From: Spirochaetales bacterium
GTDB lineage: Bacteria > Spirochaetota > Spirochaetia > DTKZ01
Reading direction: 5' to 3'
NCBI GenBank assembly: GCA_017998025.1
Contig: JAGODW010000037.1
Coordinates: 1-9,764, forward strand
Length of the DNA stretch: 9,764 nucleotides
Made by a program: the position numbers and the translations under genes. The notes under the pieces are model-generated. The model made no database searches and was not told the DNA's origin. It was given only the letters and a program-made list of their open reading frames with translations. This document shows positions 1-6,294 of this stretch, one piece after another. The stretch's first letter is position 1; each line of letters begins with the position of its first letter.

Positions 1-1047
1 CACCTGCAAGGTAAAGTGTGTCTCGGGTAATCCGAGAAGGCGTGCTGGATTCAACGTACAGGCGGATAGGGCCCGGGAAAGACTGTTTCCCGTATGTTTC
101 ACGAATTGGGCAATCCCTCGATCCAGCAGATGCCCTGCTCCAGCAAAGAACGGACTATTTCTCTGGGTAATCCGTCCATCCGGATGGAGTTCCACGTCAA
201 GGTTTCCCCACTTGTAGTACCCCGGCGTTAATCCAGAAAGGAAGGCCACATCACTTACCAGAATCAACCGTTCCAGCCCTTTCGCGCGGCTAATGACCTT
301 CATCATTGCAGGAGGAAGGTGAAACCCATCGCAAATAATGCTGGCATACAGTTCATCCGCCGCCAGCTGTTCCCAGATATAGTTCTTTAACCGGGGGATC
401 TGTGCATGGCTCCCATTCCCTAAATGGGTCGATAACCGCGCTCCGGCCTGTACCGCTTCCCGGATAACCTCGGGAGAAGCTCCTGTATGGCCGATTGCGG
501 CAATTACCCCGTTTTTATTCAGGTGCTGGATCAATTCGAGAGCGCCTTTCCGCTCAGGGGCAAGGGTTACGATTTTTACCAGCCCCTCAGCAGCTTCCTG
601 CCATGCCTCGAACTCCCCAATATCCGGATCCCGGACATAGAGTTTATCGTGTGCACCCCGGGGGCCGTCTTCATCGGAGAGAAAAGGACCTTCCAGATGG
701 ATACCGACTATAGACGTTCGTACCACGGGATACCGATTATAGGCAGTTCGCAGGGTTCGAAGGTTTTGAAGGATACGTTCCCGGGGATTGGTAATGATCG
801 TGGGACAATGCCGGGTTATTCCTTTTTTTGCCAGTGCACGGCAAATCTCCAGTACTTTTTCCGGGGATAACTGTTTGTCGCTGTAATCAACTCCCTGATA
901 CCCGTTGACCTGTATATCCAAAATCCCGGGAGATAGATACGGAAGCCCCTCGGCTGCGGGTACCTCCCGCACTTCCTGGATCGTGCCTTTTTCCACCCTT
1001 ACTTCCACCGGCTTTCCCGTAAAAACAGACACTCCCGAATAGATCAT
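1..1047 (-). CDS. NagA-like amidohydrolase (N-acetylglucosamine-6-phosphate deacetylase family), 3' end cut by window
   Basis: The reading frame is open from the ATG at 1047 to the window edge (349 residues visible); the C-terminus lies outside. NagA enzymes (usually about 380-400 aa) remove acetate from N-acetylglucosamine-6-phosphate in the cytoplasm during amino-sugar or cell-wall recycling. Visible family motifs: SPGILDIQVNG at residues 39-49, where NagA has PGFIDxQxNG; HLEGPF at 117-122 with the metal-ligand Glu119; GHTGAS at 186-191 with His187; THLGNGS at 207-213 with His208; DGFHLP at 240-245; and SD at 265-266 with the catalytic-type Asp266. The THLGNGS stretch differs from the THLFNAM-type loop of classical NagA, so the exact substrate is uncertain; it may be another N-acetylated sugar. 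The start is supported by GGAGG five bases upstream of the ATG. It lies 76 bp downstream of a lipoprotein gene on the same strand and may be co-transcribed, but no functional link is obvious. Confidence 0.85.
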   Translation of the reverse strand, partial: MIYSGVSVFTGKPVEVRVEKGTIQEVREVPAAEGLPYLSPGILDIQVNGYQGVDYSDKQLSPEKVLEICRALAKKGITRHCPTIITNPRERILQNLRTLRTAYNRYPVVRTSIVGIHLEGPFLSDEDGPRGAHDKLYVRDPDIGEFEAWQEAAEGLVKIVTLAPERKGALELIQHLNKNGVIAAIGHTGASPEVIREAVQAGARLSTHLGNGSHAQIPRLKNYIWEQLAADELYASIICDGFHLPPAMMKVISRAKGLERLILVSDVAFLSGLTPGYYKWGNLDVELHPDGRITQRNSPFFAGAGHLLDRGIAQFVKHTGNSLSRALSACTLNPARLLGLPETHFTLQV

Positions 1048-1123
1048 GGCTCCCTCCCACTGGATTTGAATTAAGAAACCCTAAAATTGTTATGCATCCT
1101 CTCTGGGGGTGATTGCGCTGTAT

Positions 1124-1567
1124 TTAATACGGGATCATGCTGTCTACTATCGTAGTCTCTTCTATAACTAATTTTTTTATCATATAGTCGTCCCCGTCTT
1201 TCGCCATATAAAAGGTGATGGGAGTATTGGAATACAAAGAGTCACCCCCGGTTATCCTACCAGTACAGGTTGAACCGACAATACTTTTATTACTTAAACT
1301 ATAATCGCCTGCAGGGAAAATCGTAGTCCAATAATCAGCCGGTTTTATCTCATCATACTTTGCAGTTTCTGTGGGATGGAAATGGGTATACAGGTTATCG
1401 TACTGGCCTGCATTTATATCCTCTATGAAACTATCGATCTGTTCTTCAATAGAAGCGCCTTTGGACCCGGCTAGGTCGCACCCGAAAAATATACTCAACA
1501 GCGCAACAACCCCTACTACTAAACGCAGGGTCTTTACTATAGGGCTTTTTAAAATATTTCTGTCCAT
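1124..1567 (-). CDS. Small lipoprotein, NTF2-like fold suspected, function unknown
   Basis: 147-residue protein that I do not recognise as a named family. The N-terminus is a lipoprotein signal: basic residues (MDRNILKSPIVK), a hydrophobic run at about 15-28 and the lipobox-like SIFFGC ending in Cys30, as in relaxed spirochaetal lipoboxes. It is therefore probably lipid-anchored in the envelope. The mature part begins with an amphipathic helix pattern (IEEQIDSFIEDINAGQYDNL) followed by beta-rich sequence, resembling the small NTF2-like/DUF4440 fold; this is inference from pattern only. The frame extends two codons upstream to a TTG at 1573, but AGGAGG lies only one base from that TTG and seven bases from the ATG at 1567, so the ATG is chosen. 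It starts 23 bp after the FecR-domain gene stop and is probably the last or second-last gene of that operon. Confidence 0.75.
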   Translation of the reverse strand: MDRNILKSPIVKTLRLVVGVVALLSIFFGCDLAGSKGASIEEQIDSFIEDINAGQYDNLYTHFHPTETAKYDEIKPADYWTTIFPAGDYSLSNKSIVGSTCTGRITGGDSLYSNTPITFYMAKDGDDYMIKKLVIEETTIVDSMIPY

Positions 1568-1574
1568 ATACAAA

Positions 1575-1580
1575 CCTCCT
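1575..1580 (-). promoter_or_regulatory. Ribosome binding site of the 1124-1567 lipoprotein
   Basis: A perfect AGGAGG on the minus strand, seven bases before the ATG at 1567. It rules out the alternative TTG start at 1573, which would leave a one-base spacer. Confidence 0.8.
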
Positions 1581-1590
1581 AAGGGATAGT

Positions 1591-2619
1591 CTAAATATCC
1601 GCCTCTACCAGATGGGGAACGATGATCTCTTCATACTGCTTCAGGATCTCTTCATGCAATGCTTTATATTGGATAAATATCTCGTCCGTGGGCTTTGTAA
1701 GGTACCGTGCTTTCATCTGCAGGTATAGACCGCCTACCACATACCGCCGCATGGATAGGTAAGATAGAGCGTAGAATCGTTTGTTAAGGAATAGAATACG
1801 ACGATCCTCCCCTACACCCTTTATCAATTCTTCCCGAAGGTTGGAAGCTTTCTCCTCGTCTTTCGCTTCTACAGCTTTTTTTAACTCTTCATATTTCGCT
1901 GCCCATTCCTCCTCTGCCTTCTTTAGCTCGGGGAGGATCTCTTCCATCCCTTTCCGGTACGCTTCCAGCTGATCCGCCACCCGGTAAAGGCCTGCCACGG
2001 GATCCTGTAGGAACTCTTCCAGCTTTCCCTGGTTCCACTGGCTGTAGTCGATCTGTTTTCCGATCCAGGAGAACTTCTGTCCCGGCGGGCTTCCTGCCTT
2101 CACTTCCACTGCCTCGTTGGTCTCCAGAATTACCTCTTCGCCGGCTGATTCCACAGCCACCGTGCCCTTTTCCACCACAACCAGGGTAGAACCGTCCGCT
2201 CCCGCATATACGGTAAGGTCTGTTCCCCGAACCCCTGCTATAGCCCCGGCCGTTCGTATCGACGGTCCCCGGCCGGTAAACTTATTCAATCGGTACGCAA
2301 CGGACCCCACAGCCGTAGAAAGCACGGTCTGTTTCTCTCCTTCCAGCTCAACTTCCCCCAGGGTAAACACCGTATTCGGCTTGACCTGGATCGTGCTTTT
2401 ATTGGGAAGCTCCAGATCCGCCCGGCCGGTAATTTTGGTGATGACCGATTCCCCACTCTTCAGAGGATCTCCGATTTCCAGCGAAAGGAGCTTCCCTTCC
2501 AGGTTCTTAGTAGCAGTTTCCCCTTCCACGTACACGGTTAAGGCCTCCTGGGAAAACCCGGGCAGGACGATCCCTAAAAACGCTGCGAGAATAAATCCTG
2601 GAGTTACAGGCTGTTTCAT
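1591..2619 (-). CDS. Secreted FecR-domain protein with C-terminal coiled coil
   Basis: 342-residue protein. Residues 1-23 form a signal peptide (hydrophobic core GFILAAFLGIVLPGFS) without a lipobox Cys, so the product is probably exported to the periplasm. Residues about 48-175 match the FecR domain (PF04773): a GDxLxxGESV opening, the repeated beta pattern ADLELPNKSTIQVKPNTVFTLGEV, and the hallmark AGAIAGVRGTDLTV at about 124-137. Here the domain is not attached to a FecR-type anti-sigma helix and no sigma factor is nearby, so the iron-signalling role of classical FecR should not be assumed; stand-alone FecR domains are thought to bind ligands or the cell wall. Residues about 215-270 are Glu/Lys/Ala-rich and predicted coiled coil, followed by a helical tail rich in Tyr and Leu. 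Its ATG overlaps the stop of the upstream lipoprotein gene (ATGA), indicating translational coupling, with GGGGG about nine bases upstream. Confidence 0.85.
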   Translation of the reverse strand: MKQPVTPGFILAAFLGIVLPGFSQEALTVYVEGETATKNLEGKLLSLEIGDPLKSGESVITKITGRADLELPNKSTIQVKPNTVFTLGEVELEGEKQTVLSTAVGSVAYRLNKFTGRGPSIRTAGAIAGVRGTDLTVYAGADGSTLVVVEKGTVAVESAGEEVILETNEAVEVKAGSPPGQKFSWIGKQIDYSQWNQGKLEEFLQDPVAGLYRVADQLEAYRKGMEEILPELKKAEEEWAAKYEELKKAVEAKDEEKASNLREELIKGVGEDRRILFLNKRFYALSYLSMRRYVVGGLYLQMKARYLTKPTDEIFIQYKALHEEILKQYEEIIVPHLVEADI

Positions 2620-3092
2620 TGTACCGGCCCCCTGAATCCCTGGATCCGCGGATACCCCTTTACTTCCCGATTCAGCAGAAAGTAGTAGGTGCCATCTGCA
2701 GATTCAATCTCAACAAGAGAAGTATTCGTATCGATATACTTCTTGAAAAACGTCCGGACTTCCATAGAATCCCGGAACATTCGTGCATCCTCCGGCATGG
2801 CAAAACGGTTCTGCCGAATCCGGGGATTGCGGATTTGAAATCCTGCGTTATACAGATTGTCCCAGAAGTCCACCAGGTCCTTCTGGAGAAGGACGATTTC
2901 TCCGTCCACGAGAAAAGGAGTTGTAACCAGACCTGGCACTTCGGTCACTTCTCCCCTATTGATCAACTCTATTAATTTATAAACCCTGTCCTCTTTCTGT
3001 ACGTAGGGCACGGTAGCACAGGAGGATAACACTATCGCCAGTACAATTCCAGCGCATAAAAAGGCCGAACTTCTTGTAGTGTGTCTAATCAC
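2616..3092 (-). CDS. Lipoprotein of unknown function, NTF2-like fold suspected
   Basis: 158 residues from a GTG start at 3092. Residues 1-24 are a lipoprotein signal (MIRHTTRSSAFLCAG then a hydrophobic run) ending in the clear lipobox VLSSC with Cys25, so the product should be membrane-anchored outside the cytoplasm. The mature part (RVYKLIELINRGEVTEV..., then TPFLVDGEIVLLQKDLVDFWDNLYNAGF) has the helix-then-beta layout of NTF2-like proteins; this is inference. A longer in-frame reading goes to 3176 but would overlap the preceding gene by about 90 bp and bury the signal peptide, whereas the GTG has GGAGG six bases upstream and overlaps the preceding stop by only eight bases. It sits between the cyclic-nucleotide-binding gene and the FecR-domain gene and ends in an ATGA overlap with the latter. 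Confidence 0.8.
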   Translation of the reverse strand: MIRHTTRSSAFLCAGIVLAIVLSSCATVPYVQKEDRVYKLIELINRGEVTEVPGLVTTPFLVDGEIVLLQKDLVDFWDNLYNAGFQIRNPRIRQNRFAMPEDARMFRDSMEVRTFFKKYIDTNTSLVEIESADGTYYFLLNREVKGYPRIQGFRGPVQ

Positions 3093-3621
3093 CCTTTCCC
3101 TCCCCCTCTTCGAGGATCCCGCGGATAATACTATCGATATCATCCTGATCGATATCAAACTTTCGTTCAAAGGCAAGCTCCTGGTTCGCTCCCCGCAATT
3201 TTTTCAGCAGACTGTAGATGATCAACATAAGGAATTGGATGCCTGTTTTCGGCCGTTTCTGAAGGAATGAAAGAAATGTATTCCTTCCGATTGCTACAAG
3301 CACCGACCCGTCCGAAGCAGCCACATTGGCAGTTCTCCGTACCCGGGCAAAGAGTCCGGCCTCTCCGAAGAATTGCCCTTCTCCGATCGTACTGATAAAG
3401 ACTTCCCTTTCCCCTTCGCTTACCGTTACATCCACGTTTCCCCGCACCACGAGATAAAACTCAGGTCCGAATTCGCCTTCCCGGATCACCTCGCCTGCAC
3501 TTTCGAAATGCAACACCCGTGCATCCTTCAGTAGATCTATCAATGGATCTTCCTCAAAGTACGAAAACAGGGGGGTCGTTTTTAGATATTGGGTAATTTC
3601 CCGCGCTTCAGAATAGTCCAT
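3085..3621 (-). CDS. Stand-alone cyclic-nucleotide-binding domain protein
   Basis: 178 residues, cytoplasmic, with no signal peptide. Residues about 18-125 are a cNMP-binding domain (PF00027, CRP-like beta roll): GEFGPEFYLVVRGNVDV at 49-65 is the conserved G-x-x-G turn region, and FFGEAGLFARVRRTANV at 84-100 is the phosphate-binding cassette, keeping Glu87 for the ribose hydroxyl and Arg96 for the cyclic phosphate. Retention of both residues suggests real ligand binding (cAMP, cGMP or another cyclic nucleotide). CRP-type regulators continue with a winged helix of about 80 residues. Here the remaining 50 residues are one helix plus an acidic tail (FDIDQDDIDSIIRGILEEGEGKGD) with no helix-turn-helix, so it is more likely a signal-responsive partner protein than a transcription factor. 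It is the first gene of the leftward operon and overlaps the next gene by eight bases. The upstream AAGGA is 12 bases from the ATG, a poor ribosome site. Confidence 0.85.
   Translation of the reverse strand: MDYSEAREITQYLKTTPLFSYFEEDPLIDLLKDARVLHFESAGEVIREGEFGPEFYLVVRGNVDVTVSEGEREVFISTIGEGQFFGEAGLFARVRRTANVAASDGSVLVAIGRNTFLSFLQKRPKTGIQFLMLIIYSLLKKLRGANQELAFERKFDIDQDDIDSIIRGILEEGEGKGD
3098..3103 (-). promoter_or_regulatory. Ribosome binding site selecting the GTG start at 3092
   Basis: GGAGGG on the minus strand, with the GGAGG core six bases before the GTG. It lies inside the last codons of the upstream cyclic-nucleotide-binding gene, supporting a coupled GTG start rather than the longer reading from 3176. 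Confidence 0.7.
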
Positions 3622-3627
3622 AGTATC

Positions 3628-3655
3628 ATTCTATCCTTTTTTCTGTAGTTTTCAA
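3628..3655 (-). promoter_or_regulatory. Predicted sigma-70 promoter of the cyclic-nucleotide-binding/FecR operon
   Basis: On the minus strand TTGAAA (3655-3650) and TAGAAT (3633-3628) are separated by 16 bp, each one or two mismatches from consensus. The expected transcription start, about seven bases past the -10 box, coincides with the ATG at 3621, so the first gene may be translated from a leaderless mRNA, in keeping with its weak ribosome site. This is a prediction from the sequence only. Confidence 0.5.
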
Positions 3656-3684
3656 TCTATTCTGATTATGATAAGGTTTTCCCT

Positions 3685-4584
3685 ATGCTCACATCCCATA
3701 TCGGAGAGTTCGCGGCACTCATCACTGCCGTTTTTTGGACCATTACCGCATTGTGTTTTGAGTTCGCAGGAAAACGGGTAGGGACCCTTTCCTTAAATCT
3801 CATTCGTCTCATGATGGGATTTCTGTTTCTTACCCTGTATTCCTGGATCTTCCGGGGGATGGTGCTTCCCTTCGATGCTCCTCCCTCCCTCTGGCTCTGG
3901 CTGGGAGCCTCTGGTTTACTCGGATTCGTAATAGGCGACCTTCTTCTTTTCCAGGCGTTTATTGAGATCGGAGCCCGGATATCCATGCTGATCTATGCAT
4001 CCGTTCCTCCCCTTTCCGCTTTTCTGGGATGGATATTCCTTGGGGAAACGTTAAGTTTTCGGGGCTTTATAGGAATGGCCGTGACGCTTTTAGGAATCGC
4101 CGTGGTAGTTCTACAAAAAGGGGATCCAGGAGAAGAACCAATAAAATTTCGCCATCCCTTACGGGGAGTCCTGTTCGCCCTGGGAGGAGCCTTAGGACAG
4201 GCCGGAGGCTTGATTTTGAGCAAGCATGGCGCTCCCTCCTACAATGCTTTTTCCGCCACTCAGATCCGGTGCCTGGCGGGTATCTTAGGATTTGGTGCGG
4301 TACTGATATTCAGCCGGCGCACCCAGAACTTCTGGATAGCTCTCAAGGATAAAGCAGCGATGAAAGTTATGCTCATGGGCGCTTTTTTCGGCCCTTTCCT
4401 GGGAGTTTCCCTCAGTCTTCTGGCCATCCAGCATACCAGCACCGGGATAGCTTCCACCATCATGGCCCTTGTACCCGTACTCATTATCCTTCCCTCCCAT
4501 TTCCTTTTCCGTGAACCCGTACTGCCGAGGGAAGTATTCGGTGCCGTTATTGCAGTGGGGGGCACGGCCCTCCTGTTTTTCTGA
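3685..4584 (+). CDS. EamA-family (DMT superfamily) transporter
   Basis: 299-residue integral membrane protein with about ten hydrophobic helices arranged as two EamA repeats (PF00892), roughly residues 5-142 and 158-299. Each repeat ends with the family signature: FLGETLSFRGFIGMAVTLLGIAV at about 118-140 and FREPVLPREVFGAVIAVGGTALLFF at the C-terminus. Length and topology are normal for the drug/metabolite transporter superfamily, which exports or exchanges small metabolites such as amino acids, purines or sugars across the inner membrane. The substrate cannot be read from sequence. The ATG has only a weak AAGG about nine bases upstream; a TATGAT at 3667-3672 could be a -10 box, with no good -35. 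It is followed 17 bp later by mntP on the same strand, so the two are probably co-transcribed, and it diverges from the cyclic-nucleotide operon. Confidence 0.85.
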   Translation: MLTSHIGEFAALITAVFWTITALCFEFAGKRVGTLSLNLIRLMMGFLFLTLYSWIFRGMVLPFDAPPSLWLWLGASGLLGFVIGDLLLFQAFIEIGARISMLIYASVPPLSAFLGWIFLGETLSFRGFIGMAVTLLGIAVVVLQKGDPGEEPIKFRHPLRGVLFALGGALGQAGGLILSKHGAPSYNAFSATQIRCLAGILGFGAVLIFSRRTQNFWIALKDKAAMKVMLMGAFFGPFLGVSLSLLAIQHTSTGIASTIMALVPVLIILPSHFLFREPVLPREVFGAVIAVGGTALLFF

Positions 4585-4588
4585 TATC

Positions 4589-4593
4589 GGGAG
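4589..4593 (+). promoter_or_regulatory. Ribosome binding site of mntP
   Basis: GGGAG eight bases before the ATG at 4602, in the 17-bp gap after the EamA gene. It supports this start. Confidence 0.65.
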
Positions 4594-4601
4594 CTGTCAT
4601 C

Positions 4602-5159
4602 ATGACTATCATCACGATTCTGGGAATCTCTCTCGGGCTTTCCATGGACGCTCTTGCGGTTTCCATCACCAACGGATGCATCATAAAGGATCTGAAGGTC
4701 AGACAGGCCTTCCGTATCGCATGCTCCTTCGGAATTTTTCAAGCTATCATGCCCCTTATTGGATGGGCTGCGGGACTTACGTTCAGCTCTTACATTGAAA
4801 ACTTTGATCATTGGGTAGCCTTTGGCCTGCTGATCTTCATCGGTGGAAAGATGATTCTCGAATCACGAAAACTCGACAACAGTTGTGATGATAAGAGCTG
4901 CCTCGACGTTCCTACCCTTCTCCTCCTCTCTATCGCAACCAGTATAGACGCCCTTGCAGTTGGACTCTCGTTCGCTCTGCTCAATGTCCCCATCCTTAAA
5001 CCCATCCTGATCATCGGAGGGGTAACTTTTGTTGTTTGTATCGGAGGAGTCTTTCTTGGAAACAGAATCGGCCACCTGGCCGAGGGAAAACTCGAACTCG
5101 TTGGAGGAAGTGTCCTGATCCTCATCGGAGTAAAGATTCTTATCGAACATATGAGATAG
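4602..5159 (+). CDS. mntP: MntP-type manganese efflux pump
   Basis: 185 residues, the usual length of the MntP family (about 188 aa in E. coli), an inner-membrane exporter that lowers cytoplasmic Mn(II). Six hydrophobic helices form two homologous halves. The first carries GLSMDALAVS at 12-21 and FGIFQAIMPLIGW at 43-55; the second carries ATSIDALAVGLSFAL at 112-126. The paired SMDA/SIDA motifs with Asp16 and Asp115 are the conserved acidic membrane residues of the family. The central loop holds a Cys pair (Cys95 and Cys100 in SCDDKSC) among acidic residues; whether this binds metal is unknown. In many bacteria mntP lies behind a yybP-ykoY manganese riboswitch. Here only 17 bp separate it from the EamA gene and no such leader fits, so it probably depends on the promoter before 3685. 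Confidence 0.93.
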   Translation: MTIITILGISLGLSMDALAVSITNGCIIKDLKVRQAFRIACSFGIFQAIMPLIGWAAGLTFSSYIENFDHWVAFGLLIFIGGKMILESRKLDNSCDDKSCLDVPTLLLLSIATSIDALAVGLSFALLNVPILKPILIIGGVTFVVCIGGVFLGNRIGHLAEGKLELVGGSVLILIGVKILIEHMR

Positions 5160-5172
5160 AGTATCTATTAAT

Positions 5173-5283
5173 TTATGAAAAATATGAATCACAGTATATG
5201 ATAGATTGATTTAAGGACTTAGTTTCCAATTTTAAGTGCTTTATCCATTCATAAAGATTTTCTGCTTCTTCAGAACTTTTCAC
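5173..5283 (-). other. Possible 36-codon reading frame or gene fragment
   Basis: A GTG at 5283 overlaps the stop of the tnpA remnant and opens 36 codons (MKSSEEAENLYEWIKHLKLE...) to a TAA at 5173. The charged, helical character looks protein-like, but I do not recognise it, there is no good ribosome site, and it may be the tail of a gene broken when the insertion sequence was lost, or chance. Confidence 0.2.
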
Positions 5284-5354
5284 ATTAGAGCCCTTTCACC
5301 GCTGGCGCGGTAGCGTTCGATAATCACTTCCCACTCTTCTCTGCTTTTTCGCAT
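5280..5354 (-). pseudogene. tnpA: Truncated IS66 accessory gene tnpA (5' fragment)
   Basis: The ATG at 5354 is preceded by GGAGGA about six bases away and encodes MRKSREEWEVIIERYRASGE then RALM and a stop. The first 19 residues look like the N-terminus of IS66 TnpA accessory proteins (a K/R-x-R-EEW...YRASG pattern leading into a helix-turn-helix). Full TnpA proteins are roughly 100 or more residues; here similarity ends after the ASG, so the helix-turn-helix and everything after it are missing. It is non-functional as a transposition protein. The break near 5295 probably marks the deletion junction. Confidence 0.55.
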
Positions 5355-5427
5355 GGTATTGTCCTCCAGACCTATACCATCGAAAAATTTACCTCAACCG
5401 AAAAGATGTGGTTGTTTTGACGGTTAC
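5280..5427 (-). mobile_element. Remnant of one end of an IS66-family insertion sequence
   Basis: Reading leftward from 5427 the minus strand begins GTAACCGTCAAAAC, resembling IS66-family terminal repeats, which typically start with GTAA. About 70 bp further in comes a ribosome site and the start of a tnpA-like gene, the usual layout of an IS66 left end. The element is not complete: tnpB and the tnpC transposase are absent, I find no matching opposite terminal repeat down to 5160, and no copy of the flanking eight bases (CATCCCAC at 5428-5435). This points to a deletion-derived scar rather than a mobile copy. Assignment is by recognition, not by database search. Confidence 0.6.
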
Positions 5428-5499
5428 CATCCCACCGAAAACCCTGCCAGAGGCTTTTCCATGGGTTCCTTCTTCCAGAACCTGCCATAGAGTTCTATT

Positions 5500-6294
5500 T
5501 TACTCATTCTCTGGTTCACGATGGGATTCTTTTAGTTTGCGATCCAGATACCGAATGAGGATACCTTCAGAAAGATGCCGATACATGCTGAAATATGCCT
5601 CTTGTTCGTTATGGTTACGAATGGCTTGGAAAATGTCCACATGGTACTGATAATTCTGTTCATAGAACTCTTTCGTGTACAATTCGTCGTTTCCAGACTC
5701 CATAAGGTTGATCATCTTTGATAGTTCAAAAATATTTTTCCGAATCTCCAGCTTTACCGTTCTAATCACACCCTTCACAATTACTTCGAATGAAGGATTA
5801 CCTGTCGCCTTTGCTATGGAAAAATGAAAATTCTCGTCCGCATCATTCAGCTGTTCCTGGGAATTCCCCGCATCCTTAAGAACCTGCAGATGTCCTTCCA
5901 AAACAGTAATATCCTCGTCTGTTGCCCGTCTAGCTGCAAGAAGAGCAGAGCTACTTTCGATCATACAGCGGGTTTCTACCAGATCTTCGAGGGATTTCTC
6001 TTCCTGTAAAAAAAAATCGTTCAGCATTGAAACCAGGGCATTTGAAACATCCTGATTAACGAAGATCCCTTTGCCTGGAAACACCTGAATGATACCTCGG
6101 GCTTGCAGCACCGCCAACCCTTCCCGAATGGTATACCGACCTACACCGAATCGGTTAGCCAGCTCCCTCTCGGAGGGAAGCTGATCTCCAGGATTTACTA
6201 CATTATTGATTATGAGCTTCTCTATTTCTTTTGCGACGATAAAACTTGCATTTTTCTTTTTAATGACTGGCAGATCAAAGTCTTTATTCTTCAT
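5500..6294 (-). CDS. FadR-type GntR transcriptional regulator (FCD domain)
   Basis: 264-residue cytoplasmic DNA-binding regulator. Residues about 16-80 are the GntR winged helix-turn-helix, with the signature PGDQLPSERELANRFGVGRYTIREGLAVLQARGII at 35-69 followed by the wing GKGIFV. Residues about 100-250 are the all-helical FCD ligand domain (PF07729): DENFHFSIAKATGNP at 153-167 gives Asp153 and His157, YHVDIFQAI gives His218, and MYRHLSEG gives His240, matching the Asp plus three His metal site that coordinates small carboxylate effectors. Such proteins commonly regulate sugar-acid or organic-acid catabolism and are released from DNA by the substrate or an intermediate. Its ATG overlaps the stop of the upstream isomerase gene (ATGA), so the longer in-frame reading from 6384 inside that gene is rejected. 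As the last gene of the transporter operon it probably regulates that operon, including itself; operators would lie upstream of tctC, outside the window. Confidence 0.88.
   Translation of the reverse strand: MKNKDFDLPVIKKKNASFIVAKEIEKLIINNVVNPGDQLPSERELANRFGVGRYTIREGLAVLQARGIIQVFPGKGIFVNQDVSNALVSMLNDFFLQEEKSLEDLVETRCMIESSSALLAARRATDEDITVLEGHLQVLKDAGNSQEQLNDADENFHFSIAKATGNPSFEVIVKGVIRTVKLEIRKNIFELSKMINLMESGNDELYTKEFYEQNYQYHVDIFQAIRNHNEQEAYFSMYRHLSEGILIRYLDRKLKESHREPENE

Larger units (their letters stand above)
5160..5499. other. Gene-poor interval between convergent operons containing mobile-element debris
   Basis: The rightward EamA-mntP pair and the leftward transporter operon meet here. 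The interval contains an AT-rich stretch (5160-5283) with one minor reading frame, an IS66-type end with a broken tnpA (5280-5427) and about 70 bp of unassigned sequence before the regulator stop (5428-5499). I see no strong intrinsic terminator with a T tract for either operon and no RNA gene. Confidence 0.6.

Noticed and set aside
487..870. Plus-strand open frame of 127 codons opposite the NagA-like gene
   Set aside because: It is antisense to a gene with intact catalytic motifs, has no ribosome site and an unremarkable protein sequence.
2117..2635. Plus-strand open frame of 172 codons opposite the FecR-domain gene
   Set aside because: Its Ser/Pro/Arg-rich translation is the typical shadow of a GC-richer coding strand; the minus-strand frame has a signal peptide and the FecR motif.
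3622..3684. A yybP-ykoY-type manganese riboswitch serving the mntP operon
   Set aside because: The 63-bp gap is too short for this riboswitch and I see none of its paired elements.
4260..4811. Minus-strand open frame of 183 codons opposite the EamA and mntP genes
   Set aside because: It spans two well-supported genes antisense and encodes a low-quality Arg/Ser-rich sequence.
5464..5482. Small inverted repeat GGTTC / GAACC just past the GntR stop as a terminator
   Set aside because: Only five base pairs with a nine-base loop and no T tract on the minus strand.
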